Shown in pieces: positions 8,997-18,102 of a stretch of 64,000 bases of DNA (position 1 is its first letter; each line of letters starts with the position of its first letter). The translations under genes and the position numbers were made by a program. Location of the stretch: assembly GCF_011766325.1 (NCBI RefSeq), contig NZ_BLLG01000002.1, positions 124,001 to 188,000 of the forward strand, in the 5' to 3' direction. The notes under the pieces are model-generated. The model was not told the DNA's origin. It ran no database searches and saw only the letters and a program-made list of their open reading frames with translations. This stretch comes from Streptomyces pacificus (GTDB lineage Bacteria; Actinomycetota; Actinomycetes; Streptomycetales; Streptomycetaceae).

Positions 8997-9364
8997 GGGC
9001 GCAGGATGCCGCAGCGGAACGGCCGAGGGAAGAGATTTCCTGATGCTGTGTCAGATTATCGTCGGCCCCGACGCCCTTCGGCGCCCGGGATCCCTGCGGC
9101 GACCCGGATCGGCGGCCGGGATCCCTGCGGCGAGCCGACTCCGTTCGGTGACCGATGCCGCTTTGCGGGACCCCGGCGCACGCGGGCGACGACGCGTCCC
9201 GCGGCATGGGCCCCGAGGGCGAGACCGGGTGGACCGCGGGGCGCGGGTCACGCGCCCCTGCCATCCTGTAGGGGTGTCCGGACGGAAGAGCCCACCCGGC
9301 GGCCGGTGGGACGCCGCCTCCGAACCCGGCCCCCAGGACCGGGCAGCAGGGACGGAGCAGGGAC
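8997..9364. other. 368-bp divergent intergenic region
   Basis: Spacer between the nitronate monooxygenase operon and the serine hydrolase. It holds the palindrome at 9040-9054 and an 18-bp direct repeat (CCGGGATCCCTGCGGCGA) at 9085-9102 and 9116-9133. No gene is visible. Confidence 0.6.
9040..9054. promoter_or_regulatory. candidate operator CTGA-N7-TCAG
   Basis: Palindrome CTGATGCTGTGTCAG in an AT-rich pocket (AGATTTC before, ATTATC after), 44 bp upstream of the nitronate monooxygenase start. The position suits a repressor of the lipid operon. No regulator gene is adjacent. Confidence 0.45.
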
Positions 9365-11161
9365 GTGACGGAGGCCTCGAGAGGCGGAGGGACCAGCCGC
9401 CGCCGAACCGGCGGCGGGCTGCTGGCACGGGGAGCGGCCGGAGTGGTCGGATCCGTTCCGGGTGCCGCCGCGGCGGCACCCGCCCCAGGCCGGGCCGGCG
9501 CGCGCCGCCGCACGACGCTGCGCCGCGGCACCCCCCGGCAGGCCGGGCTCCTCGCCGGTCCGCTGGAGCGGCTGGTGGCGGACGCCGAGGCATTCCTCTC
9601 CCCCTCCCCGCGGCGCCCCTGGTACGCCGGGGCCGTCCTGCTCGCCGGCCGCGGTGGCACGGTCGCCCTGCACCGGCCGATCGGCAAGGCCGTGCGCTAC
9701 GCGGCCTACGACGAGAGGACCGACACCGGCGTGGAGCTCCCCCCGGAGCGGCAGATCGCCATGACCGAGGACACCGTGTTCGACCTGGCGTCGGTGTCCA
9801 AGCTGTTCACGTCCCTCCTCGCCGTCCAGCAGATCGAGCGGGGCGCGCTGGAGCTGGAGGAGAAGGCCGCCTCCTATCTGCCGGACTTCGGGACCGCGGG
9901 CAAGCAGGACGTCACCGTACGCCAACTGCTCACCCACACCTCGGGGTTGCGCGCCTGGATACCCCTCTACAGGGAACCCTCCCACGAGGACCGGCTCCGG
10001 CGGCTGTGGAACGAGGCACCCGCGATCCCTCCGGGCACCGGATACCGCTACTCCGACCTCAACCTGATCGCACTCCAGCTGGTCCTGGAGACGACCACCG
10101 GCCGGAGCCTGGACACCCTGCTCACCGAGGACGTCACCGCGCCGCTCGGTATGGACCGCACCCGGTTCAACCCGCCCCCCTCCTGGCGCCCCGGGATCGC
10201 CGCCACCGAGGACGCCCGGCAGCCGTGGTCGGGACTGGACCGCGGGCTGGTGTGTGGCGAGGTGCACGACGAGAACGCCCACGCGTTCGGCGGGGTCGCC
10301 GGGCACGCCGGGGTGTTCTCCCGCGCCTGGGACCTCGCGGTGCTCGCGCGCACCCTGCTCAACGGCGGCGCCTACGGCCGGGCCCGCATCCTCGCCCCCG
10401 AGTCCGTGGACCTGCTGTTCACCGACGTCAACACCGCGTTCCCCGGCGACGCACACGGGCTCGGCTTCGAGTTGTACCAGCACTGGTACATGGGCGCGAT
10501 GGCCACTCCCCGCACCGCCGGACACACGGGTTTCACCGGCACCAGTCTCGTACTGGACCCCTCGACTGACTCCTTTCTGATCGTCCTCGGCAATTCCGTT
10601 CACCCGGTGCGGAACTGGCGCTCCGGCAGCGCACCGCGCGTCGCCGCCGCGGACCACCTCGCGCGCGCCGTGCCGGTACGTCCCACGCACGGCCGTACCG
10701 CCTGGTTCTCCGGGATGGCCGCGGCCGCCACGGCGACACTGGCGCTGCCCGAGGTCACTCCGTCCACCGGGCGCGCCCGGCTGCGCTGCTCCCTGTGGTG
10801 GGACACCGGGCCCGGTTCCGACGGGGTGTTCCTTGAGGTCTCCGACGACGGTGGCGCGAGCTGGCGCGCCGTGCCGTTCGAGACCCGGCGGCGAGGCGGG
10901 GACGCCGTGCCCCGGCCCGAGGGCCGGGTTTCCGGCTGGTCGGGCCGGGCCTGGCACGGCGTCGGGTCCGAACTGCCCACCGTGGGCGGCCGGCCGATCC
11001 GGCTCCGGTGGCGGTACACGACGGACCGGCGGTACCCCGGGCGCGGCGTGTACGTGGACGGCCTGCGGCTCACGGACGGCGGCGGGACGCTCTTCGACGG
11101 GGCGCGGCCCGGCGACGCGGCACGGATCGAGGCCGCCGGCTGGACCCGCTCGAGCGACTGA
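9365..11161 (+). CDS. serine hydrolase (class C beta-lactamase-like) with extra C-terminal domain
   Basis: 598 residues starting at the GTG at 9365 behind GGAGCAGG. The Arg-rich N-terminus followed by an Ala-rich stretch (residues 12-40) looks like an export signal, possibly Tat, though no canonical motif is clear. Residues ~60-440 are a penicillin-binding/beta-lactamase fold with SVSK (nucleophile S143, K146), YSD at 229-231 and a late HTGF motif. Family members are esterases, peptidases or DD-peptidases. Residues ~445-598 form a separate beta-rich domain (LRCSLWWDTGPGSDGVFLE, later IRLRWRYTTDRR, GVYVDGLRL) that recalls extracellular beta-sandwich modules. The gene is monocistronic and convergent with the next. 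Confidence 0.88.
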   Translation: MTEASRGGGTSRRRTGGGLLARGAAGVVGSVPGAAAAAPAPGRAGARRRTTLRRGTPRQAGLLAGPLERLVADAEAFLSPSPRRPWYAGAVLLAGRGGTVALHRPIGKAVRYAAYDERTDTGVELPPERQIAMTEDTVFDLASVSKLFTSLLAVQQIERGALELEEKAASYLPDFGTAGKQDVTVRQLLTHTSGLRAWIPLYREPSHEDRLRRLWNEAPAIPPGTGYRYSDLNLIALQLVLETTTGRSLDTLLTEDVTAPLGMDRTRFNPPPSWRPGIAATEDARQPWSGLDRGLVCGEVHDENAHAFGGVAGHAGVFSRAWDLAVLARTLLNGGAYGRARILAPESVDLLFTDVNTAFPGDAHGLGFELYQHWYMGAMATPRTAGHTGFTGTSLVLDPSTDSFLIVLGNSVHPVRNWRSGSAPRVAAADHLARAVPVRPTHGRTAWFSGMAAAATATLALPEVTPSTGRARLRCSLWWDTGPGSDGVFLEVSDDGGASWRAVPFETRRRGGDAVPRPEGRVSGWSGRAWHGVGSELPTVGGRPIRLRWRYTTDRRYPGRGVYVDGLRLTDGGGTLFDGARPGDAARIEAAGWTRSSD

Positions 11162-11469
11162 GGCCCGGTGAAGGACCCGAGCGCCCCCGGGCTCCGCCCT
11201 TCCCCCGTCGCGGCGGTCGGCCGCGGCGCCTGGGCGGGCCGGCGCCCCGCCCGCGCCCCGCACCTGCCGGACCGATCGGTCACCCGCCGCGCGCAAGGAG
11301 CGCTGACAACCGGAGGACAACCTGAGGACAACCGGAGAAGGAGCGGAGGGGGAGCGCGGGTGCCGCCCGGCGGACGGGCGTGGAGGGCACAGGCACAGGC
11401 ACGAGCACGGAGCACAGGCGGAGCGAGGGGTTCCGCACCCGCGAGGGGCACCCGCGGGGAGTTCCCGAA
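11162..11469. other. 308-bp convergent gap
   Basis: Lies between the stops of the serine hydrolase and the quinone oxidoreductase. It contains an 11-bp triple repeat at 11305-11337 and a short GGCACA run near 11391-11402. No gene or strong hairpin was recognised. Confidence 0.6.
11305..11337. repeat. 11-bp tandem repeat, 3 copies
   Basis: GACAACCGGAG, GACAACCTGAG and GACAACCGGAG lie head to tail, with one mismatch in the middle unit. Confidence 0.9.
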
Positions 11470-12522
11470 TCAGACGTCCGCGACCGTGAGCACGATCTTC
11501 CCCCGGGTGCGTCCGTTCTCGCCCAGCCGGTGGGCGTCGGCGGCGCGCTCCAGCGGCAGCACGGTATCGACGACGGGACGCAGCCTCCCCTCCGCCACGA
11601 GCGACGCGAGGGCGCGCAATCCCGTGGAGTCCGGCTCCACGAGCGTGAAACCGGTGCGGATACCCCTCGGCTCGGTCTCCTCCGGAGCGGGCACATCGTC
11701 GGGTGAGGGGAGTGTGACGAGCGTGCCGCCATCGCGCAGCACCTGCAGGGACCGGTGCCCGTACTCTCCACCGATCGAGTCCAGGACCACGTCGACGGCC
11801 TGGTTCCCGAGCACGGCCGTGAAGTCCTGCCGGGTGTAGTCGATGAGCTCGTCAGCGCCGAGTTCCGTCAGCAGAGCGTGCTTCTCCTCGCGGGCGGTGC
11901 CGATGACGTACGCGCCGCGGGCCGCGGCGATCTGGACGGCCAGATGGCCCACCCCGCCCGCTGCCGCGTGGACGAGCACCCGCTGACCGGAGGCGAGTCC
12001 CGCGGTCTCCACGAGGGACTGATAGGCGGTGAGGCCGGCCAGCGGCAGGGCAGCAGCCTCCACATGGCTCAGCTGAGGGGGCTTGGGCACGAAGTGCCGG
12101 GCCGGTCCTGTGACGTACTCGGCGTATCCCCCGGCCTGGCGCGGGAACTCCGGCATGCCGAACACCTCGTCGCCCGGGCGGAGGACGGTGACGCCCGGCC
12201 CCACCGCCTCGACGACGCCGGAGACGTCGTATCCGAGTACCGGCGGCTCGCCGTGCATGCCGAAGCCTCCGGTGGCCCGTGTCTTCCAGTCGACCGGGTT
12301 GACCCCGGCCGCGTGCACCCGCACCAGGATCTCGGTGGGGCCGGGAGCGGGCCGGGCGAGGGTCACCACGCGCAGCACCTCCGGTCCGCCCCAGCCGTCC
12401 GGGCTGATCGCGCGCATCGTGCGGCCGGTGCCGCCGTCGGTGCCATGGTCCCTGCCACCGCCCGCGTCCGGGCCGGTGCCGGTGTCAGTGCCTGAGCTGG
12501 TGCCGCGGTCGCTGTCGTGCAT
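11470..12522 (-). CDS. NADP-dependent quinone oxidoreductase (zinc-free MDR)
   Basis: 350-residue medium-chain reductase. After a Gly/Thr/Asp-rich leader (residues 1-35, repeated GTDTGTG), the QOR fold starts at MRAISPDGWGGPEVL. HAAGVNPVDWKTR, VLGYDVSGVVEAVGPGV and the NADPH motif AAAGGVGHLAVQIA are diagnostic. Structural zinc cysteines are absent, as expected for quinone oxidoreductases. The ATG at 12522 is taken because GGAAGGA lies 6-7 bases upstream; the internal MRAIS start lacks a good site. It is divergent from a GlxA/AraC regulator across 93 bp, so that regulator probably controls it. Confidence 0.9.
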   Translation of the reverse strand: MHDSDRGTSSGTDTGTGPDAGGGRDHGTDGGTGRTMRAISPDGWGGPEVLRVVTLARPAPGPTEILVRVHAAGVNPVDWKTRATGGFGMHGEPPVLGYDVSGVVEAVGPGVTVLRPGDEVFGMPEFPRQAGGYAEYVTGPARHFVPKPPQLSHVEAAALPLAGLTAYQSLVETAGLASGQRVLVHAAAGGVGHLAVQIAAARGAYVIGTAREEKHALLTELGADELIDYTRQDFTAVLGNQAVDVVLDSIGGEYGHRSLQVLRDGGTLVTLPSPDDVPAPEETEPRGIRTGFTLVEPDSTGLRALASLVAEGRLRPVVDTVLPLERAADAHRLGENGRTRGKIVLTVADV

Positions 12523-12589
12523 GAGAGGTCCTTCCGTTCTCGGTACACCTCCACCCTAGGCACTCGCGACCCGGACCACAGTGGCTGGA

Positions 12590-12616
12590 TGGCCATGATG
12601 TGACAGAATCTGGCCA
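12590..12616. promoter_or_regulatory. candidate AraC-type operator, two TGGCCA boxes
   Basis: TGGCCA occurs at 12590-12595 and 12611-12616, 21 bp apart (two helical turns), in the divergent region. The second box touches the ATG of the AraC-type gene. Same-face spacing suits a dimeric AraC-type protein that represses itself and controls the oxidoreductase. Inference from position. Confidence 0.4.
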
Positions 12617-13719
12617 TGACTCCTCGGGGCCGGAAGACGGAACACACCGCGGACCGCACGGCGGTAGGGCGGAAGGCGAGCGGCGAGTGGGACGTGCACG
12701 GCGGCTGCGTCGCGCCGCCCGGGCCGAATCCGCATCGTGTGGCGGTCCTGGCCCTCGACGGCGTGATGACCTTCGAACTCGGCATCCCCGCAAGGATTTT
12801 CGGCAGTGCCCGGTCCCCGGACGGCGCCGCGCTGTACGAGGTCGTCGTCTGCACCCCGGACGGCGGGCCCGTCCGCACCGAGGCGGGCTTCTCGATCGAG
12901 GTGGCGCACGGCCCCGGGGCGCTGGAGCGGGCCGACACCGTGGTCGTCGCACCGACCCACCGGCTCGGGAGCATCGCCCGGGAGGGGCTGCTGCCCGCGC
13001 CCGTCGCGGGAGCCGTCGCGCGGATCCGGCCGGGCACCCGTACGGTGTCGATCTGCACGGGCGCCTTTGTGCTCGCCGCTGCGGGACTGCTCGACGGCCG
13101 GCCTGCCACGACCCACTGGGCGGAGGCGGAGCACTTCCGGCGGTTGTTCCCGCTGGTGCGGTTCGACGAGGACGTGCTCTTCGTCGACGACGGCGACCTG
13201 CTCAGCTCGGCCGGCGCGGCTGCCGGTGTCGACGTGTGCCTGCACCTGGTGCGACGCGACCACGGCAGCGCACTCGCCAACCAGGTGGCCCGCCGCTGCA
13301 TCGTCCCGCCATGGCGCGACGGGGGCCAGGCCCAGTACATCGAGCGGCCCGTCCCCGAACCCACGACGGCCACCACCGCGCCCACCCGGGCCTGGGCGCT
13401 GGAGCGGCTCGACCGCCCGCTGACGCTGGGCGAGCTGGCCGCACACGCCCGGATGAGCGTCCGGACGTTCACCCGGCGGTTCCGCGACGAGGCGGGAGTC
13501 ACCCCCGGCCGGTGGCTCACCGCACAGCGGGTCGAGCTGGCCAAGCAACTGCTGGAGACCAGCGACCTGTCGATCGACCTGGTGGCCGACCGCGCCGGGT
13601 TCGGCAGCGCCAACTCACTGCGGCAGCACATGCGGGGACTCGTCGGTGTCTCTCCCGCCGTCTACCGTCGTACCTTTCACACCGCGGCTGCCTCCGACCG
13701 GGCCGGGACCGGGTTCTGA
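12616..13719 (+). CDS. GlxA-type transcriptional regulator (DJ-1/PfpI domain plus AraC helix-turn-helix)
   Basis: 367 residues. Residues ~40-205 are a DJ-1/PfpI-like amidotransferase fold (HRVAVLALDGVMTFELGIPARIF, then SICTGAFVLAAAGLLDGRPATTHW with the elbow Cys). Residues ~265-355 are two AraC helix-turn-helix units (LAAHARMSVRTFTRRFRDE and LVADRAGFGSANSLRQHM). This is the standard GlxA layout. The ATG at 12616 is the first in frame. It is divergent from the quinone oxidoreductase gene, its likely target. A 17-bp repeat and a strong hairpin follow. Confidence 0.93.
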   Translation: MTPRGRKTEHTADRTAVGRKASGEWDVHGGCVAPPGPNPHRVAVLALDGVMTFELGIPARIFGSARSPDGAALYEVVVCTPDGGPVRTEAGFSIEVAHGPGALERADTVVVAPTHRLGSIAREGLLPAPVAGAVARIRPGTRTVSICTGAFVLAAAGLLDGRPATTHWAEAEHFRRLFPLVRFDEDVLFVDDGDLLSSAGAAAGVDVCLHLVRRDHGSALANQVARRCIVPPWRDGGQAQYIERPVPEPTTATTAPTRAWALERLDRPLTLGELAAHARMSVRTFTRRFRDEAGVTPGRWLTAQRVELAKQLLETSDLSIDLVADRAGFGSANSLRQHMRGLVGVSPAVYRRTFHTAAASDRAGTGF

Positions 13720-13720
13720 G

Positions 13721-13771
13721 CACCGCGGGGCAGCGGGCACCGCAGGGCAGCGAGCACCGCAGGGCAGCGGG
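13721..13771. repeat. 17-bp tandem repeat, 3 copies
   Basis: Three units of CACCGCRGGGCAGCGRG start two bases after the stop of the AraC-type gene. They differ only at two purine positions. Confidence 0.92.
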
Positions 13772-13821
13772 GACGGAGCACCGGTTCCGGGCAGTCGCCC
13801 ACCGACCACGACGCCACCGCC

Positions 13822-13858
13822 TGCCGCCGTCGGCGGTCCGCAACCGCCGACGGCGGCA
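13822..13858. terminator. bidirectional hairpin terminator
   Basis: Perfect 16-bp stem (TGCCGCCGTCGGCGGT paired with its complement at 13843-13858) around the loop CCGCA. It sits between the convergent AraC-type and flavoprotein genes. No T-tract is present, as is common in Streptomyces. Confidence 0.8.
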
Positions 13859-13891
13859 ACCAGCAGGCGACAGACGGCAGGTGACAGGCAG

Positions 13892-15457
13892 TCAGCGCCC
13901 CAGCGCCGCCATCGCCGCGTTGTGGCCGGGGATGCCGCTCACTCCGCCACCGCGCACCGCTCCCGCCCCGCAGAGCAGCACATGGGGGTGGGCGGTCTCC
14001 ACGCCCCACCGGCCGGTGGTGGCACCGGTCCAGGGGAAGGCGAGATCGCCGTGGAAGATGTGCCCGCCCGGCAGCCGCAGCTCATGCTCCAGGTCCAGCG
14101 GGGTCCTGGCCTCGATGCAGGGACGTCCCGCCTCGTCCAGGGCCAGGCAGTCGGCGATCGGCTCGTCCAGATGGGCGTCGAGTTCGGCGAGGGTGGCCTC
14201 GAGCAGAGTGTCGCGGGTCGCGTCCGGCGCCTCGTGGAACAGCCGGGCGGGTGTGTGGAGTCCGAAGAGGGTCAGCGTCTGGTAGCCCTGGGCGGCCAGT
14301 CCGGGTCCGAGGAGGGACGGGTCGGTCAGCGAGTGGCAGTAGATCTCCGACGGCGGCGCCTCGGGCAGGTGCCCGGCCGCGGCCTGCGCGTACGCCGCCG
14401 CGAGCTGGCCGTAGCCCTCGGCGATGTGAAAGGTGCCGGCGAACGCCTGCCGCGGGTCGACCGAGTGGTCCCGCAGCCGGGGCAGCCGGCGGAGCAGCAT
14501 GTTGACCTTGAGCTGGGCACCCTCCGCAGGGGGCGGGGAGGGCTCCCCGAGAAGGGCGGACAGGGCCTGCGGTGACGCGTTGACCAGTACCTTGCGGGCA
14601 GCGACCGCGCCCTCGCGGGCATCCGTGCGGAAGACGACCTCGGCGGCCGACCCGCCGGTCTCGATCCGGATCGCCTCATGGCCGGTGACGATCTCGGCGC
14701 CGGCGGCCCGGGCGGCCCCGGCGAGCGCGCCGGTCAGCGCGCCCATCCCACCGACGGGCACGTCCCAGTCGCCGGTGCCGCCGCCGATGACGTGGTAGAG
14801 AAAGCAGCGGTTCTGCACCAGCGAGGGGTCGTGGGCATCCGCGAACGTGCCGATGAGCGCGTCGGTCAGGACGACACCGCGGACCAGGTCGTCCGTGAAG
14901 TTCTCCTCGATCGCGGTGCCGATGGGCTCCTCGAAGAGCATCCGCCAGGCCGTCTCGTCCCCGACCCGCTCCCGCAGCTCCCGGCGGGTCGGCAGCGGCT
15001 CCGTCAGGGTGGGGAAGACCCTCTCGGCGACCTGCCTGGTCCTGCCGTAGAACGCCTCCCACGCCGCGTACTCCCGGTCGGAGCCGGTGAGCGCCGCGAA
15101 CGAGTCGCGCGTGCCCCCGCCGCCGACGAGCAGTCCCGTGGCCCTGCCGTCGCGCACGGCGGGGGTGTACGAGGACACCGTGCGCTTGCGGACCGAGAAG
15201 GACAGCCCGAGGTCGCGGACGATGCCCGCGGGCAGCAGGGACACCAGGTACGCGTACCGGGAGAGCCTGGCGTCGACCCCGGCGAACGGGCGGGTGGAGA
15301 CGGCCGCTCCCCCGGTGTCCCCCAGGCGCTCCAGGACCAGGACGGTGCGCCCCGCACGGGCCAGGTAGGCGGCGGCGACCAGCCCGTTGTGGCCGCCGCC
15401 CACGATGACGGCGTCGTAGACGGACCGGCTGAACGAAGCGGAGGAGGCTGCAGACAT
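13892..15457 (-). CDS. FAD-dependent oxidoreductase, PYROXD2/phytoene desaturase-like
   Basis: 521-residue flavoprotein. The dinucleotide motif IVGGGHNGLVAAAYLARAG lies near residue 16, with VLERLGDTGGAAV following. The C-terminus has LCGAGAVRGGGVSGIPGHNAA, the second FAD contact. This is the phytoene desaturase-like superfamily, PYROXD2 type. ATG 15457 (MSAASSASF) is chosen over the upstream frame start because AAGAGG lies just before it. The substrate is unknown; no carotenoid genes are nearby, so pigment desaturation is unlikely. Confidence 0.87.
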   Translation of the reverse strand: MSAASSASFSRSVYDAVIVGGGHNGLVAAAYLARAGRTVLVLERLGDTGGAAVSTRPFAGVDARLSRYAYLVSLLPAGIVRDLGLSFSVRKRTVSSYTPAVRDGRATGLLVGGGGTRDSFAALTGSDREYAAWEAFYGRTRQVAERVFPTLTEPLPTRRELRERVGDETAWRMLFEEPIGTAIEENFTDDLVRGVVLTDALIGTFADAHDPSLVQNRCFLYHVIGGGTGDWDVPVGGMGALTGALAGAARAAGAEIVTGHEAIRIETGGSAAEVVFRTDAREGAVAARKVLVNASPQALSALLGEPSPPPAEGAQLKVNMLLRRLPRLRDHSVDPRQAFAGTFHIAEGYGQLAAAYAQAAAGHLPEAPPSEIYCHSLTDPSLLGPGLAAQGYQTLTLFGLHTPARLFHEAPDATRDTLLEATLAELDAHLDEPIADCLALDEAGRPCIEARTPLDLEHELRLPGGHIFHGDLAFPWTGATTGRWGVETAHPHVLLCGAGAVRGGGVSGIPGHNAAMAALGR

Positions 15458-15558
15458 GCCTCTTGGTAGCACGCGGTGATCGCGCGGGCCAGAGAGCGGT
15501 GTCACGTTTGCGATCCCCGAGCGCGGAGATCCCCGGAGCCCACCGCGCCCCGGCTCCT

Positions 15559-17823
15559 TCAGGACCCGCCGGGTGGCGACCGGTCCGCCCCGCCCTGGCG
15601 GCGCAGTGCCGCCACCCGGCGGTACAGTTCGGCCGCCTCGCCGCCCCGGCCGAGTTGCTCCAGGCAGTGGGCCTGGTCGTTGCGGCTGGCCAGCGCGTCC
15701 GGGTGCCGGTCCCCCAGCACGCGTTCACGGGCCTCGGCCACCTGCCGGTAGACGGCGAGCGCGTCGCTCCAGCGGCCCAGCCAGCCCAGGCCGACCGCGA
15801 CCTCCCGGAGGCTGACGAGGGTGTCCGGGTGATCTGGGCCCAGGACCCGCTCCCGGACGGCGCAGACGTCGCGGGCCTCGGCCAGGGCCTCCTCCCAGCG
15901 AGCGAGCCGGCCCAGGTTGACGCCGAGACCGTGGCGGGCCCGCAGGGTCTCGGGGTCCGCGGCGCCGTGGGCCCGGGCGCGGTCGGCCACCAGCGCCCGG
16001 TACTGCTCCACCGCCTCGGCGCTCCGTCCGAGCCGGCCGAGGCTGGTCCCGATCTCGTAGCGCGCGGCGAGAGTGTCCGGATGGTCCGGGCCGAGCGCCA
16101 GCGCACGGGCTGCCGCCACGTCGCGGTAGGTCCGCAGGGCCTCGCTCCAGCGCCCCAGCCGGCCGAGGGCGTAGGCCACCTCGTACCGGGTCGTGAGCGT
16201 GTCCGGATGCCCGGCGCCCAGCACCCTGCTGCGGGCCTCGGCGACCTCCTGCGCTGTGCGGTGGGAGTCCTCGAGCCGGCCGAGGCGGCTCAGGTTGAAG
16301 GCCAGGTTGTGACGGCATCGAAGGGTGTCGGGGTGGTCCGGCCCGGCCGTGCGTTCCCAGGAGCCGAGCACCGAGGTGTACACCTGGTGCGCCTCGAAGT
16401 GCCGGCCGAGCCGGCCGAGCACGTACGCCATCTCCTGCCGGGCGGCCAGCGTCTCCGGGTGGTCGGGGCCCAGGGTGTGGTCACGGCCCTCGGCGACGCG
16501 GCCGAACTCGCGGAGCGCGTCGGCCGCCCGGCCGGTCCTGCTGAGCGTGAAACCGACCTCGTAGCGGCTCGCGAGGGTGTCCGGGTGGTCGGGGCCGAGT
16601 GCGTGCTCACGCTCGGTGGCGACCGCGCGGTGCACCTCGCCCGCCTCCTCCCAGCGGCCGAGCCGGCCGAGGCTGAGGCCCGCATGGTGGCGGCCGGTGA
16701 GCACGGCGAGCAGTTCGGGCGACGGAGTGGGCCGCTCCGGCCGGGGGAGCTTCACGGGCGCGGGGCCGCGCAGATCCGCCCCGGTGGTCCACTCGCCGGT
16801 CAGGCCCGCCGTGAAGTCGGGCGGCGGGGTCCGCGGCGTGGAGCCGGTGATCGCCTTGTGGCCGAGGGTCATGCCGCGGGTCCAGAAGGGCAGCCCCGGT
16901 TCCCCTCCCCCGGGGAGGGGCGGATACGGATACCGGTGCGGGTGCGGCGGTCCGGTACCGGCGGCGGGCGTGGTCGCGCGTCCGGCCCCTATCCTGCGGC
17001 GCAGGTCCTTGGCGTCGGCGGGCCGCTCGTCCGGGGCCTTGGCGAGCAGGCCCAGGACGATCTCCTCGATGAACCCGGGCAGTTCCGGCCGGTGGCTGCG
17101 CAGCGGACGGGGCTCGGTGTCCCGGTGGCCGACCAGGACGGACCACGCGTCGCCGAGGTCGAAGGGCGGCACTCCGGTGGCCATCTCGTACAGCACGCAC
17201 CCCAGGGAGTAGAGATCGCTGCGGTGGTCGACGGAGCCCCCGGCGATCTGCTCGGGCGACATGTAGTGGGGGGTGCCCATGGCGATGCCCGTGCCGGTGA
17301 GACGGGACGAGAATTCGATGTCGTGGCCGAGCCGGGCGATGCCGAAGTCGCAGATCTTCACCGTGCCGTCGGTGAGGCGCATGATGTTGGCGGGCTTCAG
17401 GTCCCGGTGGACGACGTCCTGTTCATGGGTGTAGGCGAGGGCGTCGGCCACCTGGTCGGCGATGTCCACGATGTCGGACACCGGCAGGGGGTGCTGCTCG
17501 CCGTCCTCCATCAGCTGACTGAGGTTGCGGCCCTCAAGCAACTCCATGACCAGGTAGGGCAGTCCCCGGTGCTCCCCGAAGTCGTGGACGACCGTCACCC
17601 CGCGGTGCTGAAGGGCCGCGGCGACCCGCGCCTCCCTGCGGAAACGCTCCCGCAGGACGCGTGTGAACATCCTGTCGTGCTGCGGCCCGGGGGGTTTGAG
17701 GCACTTGACGGCGACCCGCCTGCCCAGTGACTCGTCGCGGGCCCCCCACACCTCGCCCATGCCGCCCCGGCCGATCAGTTCGAGCAGTCGGTACCGGCCC
17801 TGGATCAGCCTGGTGTCCGCCAT
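15559..17823 (-). CDS. soluble Ser/Thr protein kinase with nine C-terminal TPR-like repeats
   Basis: 754 residues. The kinase domain (about 11-285) has the glycine loop IGRGGMGEV, Lys40, HRDLKPAN with Asp141, DFG at 159-161 and GTPHYMSPEQ, so it should be active. A basic/Pro-rich linker follows. Residues ~370-745 are nine 42-residue repeats of the form LGRLGRWxEAL...LGPDHPDTL, like kinesin-light-chain-type TPRs. No transmembrane helix or PASTA domain is seen, so it is probably cytoplasmic and scaffolds partners through the repeats. The ATG at 17823 gives the usual kinase N-terminus; upstream frame is Pro/Arg-rich noise. Partner genes are not evident. Confidence 0.93.
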   Translation of the reverse strand: MADTRLIQGRYRLLELIGRGGMGEVWGARDESLGRRVAVKCLKPPGPQHDRMFTRVLRERFRREARVAAALQHRGVTVVHDFGEHRGLPYLVMELLEGRNLSQLMEDGEQHPLPVSDIVDIADQVADALAYTHEQDVVHRDLKPANIMRLTDGTVKICDFGIARLGHDIEFSSRLTGTGIAMGTPHYMSPEQIAGGSVDHRSDLYSLGCVLYEMATGVPPFDLGDAWSVLVGHRDTEPRPLRSHRPELPGFIEEIVLGLLAKAPDERPADAKDLRRRIGAGRATTPAAGTGPPHPHRYPYPPLPGGGEPGLPFWTRGMTLGHKAITGSTPRTPPPDFTAGLTGEWTTGADLRGPAPVKLPRPERPTPSPELLAVLTGRHHAGLSLGRLGRWEEAGEVHRAVATEREHALGPDHPDTLASRYEVGFTLSRTGRAADALREFGRVAEGRDHTLGPDHPETLAARQEMAYVLGRLGRHFEAHQVYTSVLGSWERTAGPDHPDTLRCRHNLAFNLSRLGRLEDSHRTAQEVAEARSRVLGAGHPDTLTTRYEVAYALGRLGRWSEALRTYRDVAAARALALGPDHPDTLAARYEIGTSLGRLGRSAEAVEQYRALVADRARAHGAADPETLRARHGLGVNLGRLARWEEALAEARDVCAVRERVLGPDHPDTLVSLREVAVGLGWLGRWSDALAVYRQVAEARERVLGDRHPDALASRNDQAHCLEQLGRGGEAAELYRRVAALRRQGGADRSPPGGS

Positions 17824-18068
17824 CGCGTGCCGTCGCCCCCGTCGCTTCGCTGCGCCCTCCCCGGCCCGTCCAGTATGGCCGCCTCCCTGCGGAGTGTGCA
17901 CGGCGCGGGCCTGCTGCCGGGCCCGAGTCGCGCCATCGCCCTCACGATGCGACCCGGCGGCAGCCGCCGGCGCACGCGCGGCGGACGCGGCGCAGGGCGG
18001 CCCCGGTGGCGGCGGGCCGCCGGGTGACTCGGGCGGGTTTCCCGGCGTGGCGGTCAAGGAGCAGACGC

Positions 18069-18098
18069 CGGTGGGACCGGGCCGGCCCGGTCCCACCG
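18069..18098. terminator. 30-bp perfect palindrome, probable terminator
   Basis: A perfect 15-bp-arm palindrome centred at 18083/18084 lies 4 bp downstream of the YqeB-like gene's stop. It should fold into a very stable GC hairpin and terminate transcription towards the kinase gene. Confidence 0.75.
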
Positions 18099-18102
18099 CC
18101 CT

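Noticed and set aside
13892..15457. Carotenoid desaturase
   Set aside because: Fold is related, but no crt genes are adjacent and the sequence fits the PYROXD2-like branch better.
15463..17730. 755-codon plus-strand frame opposite the kinase
   Set aside because: Mirror of the kinase/TPR gene; no domain of its own.
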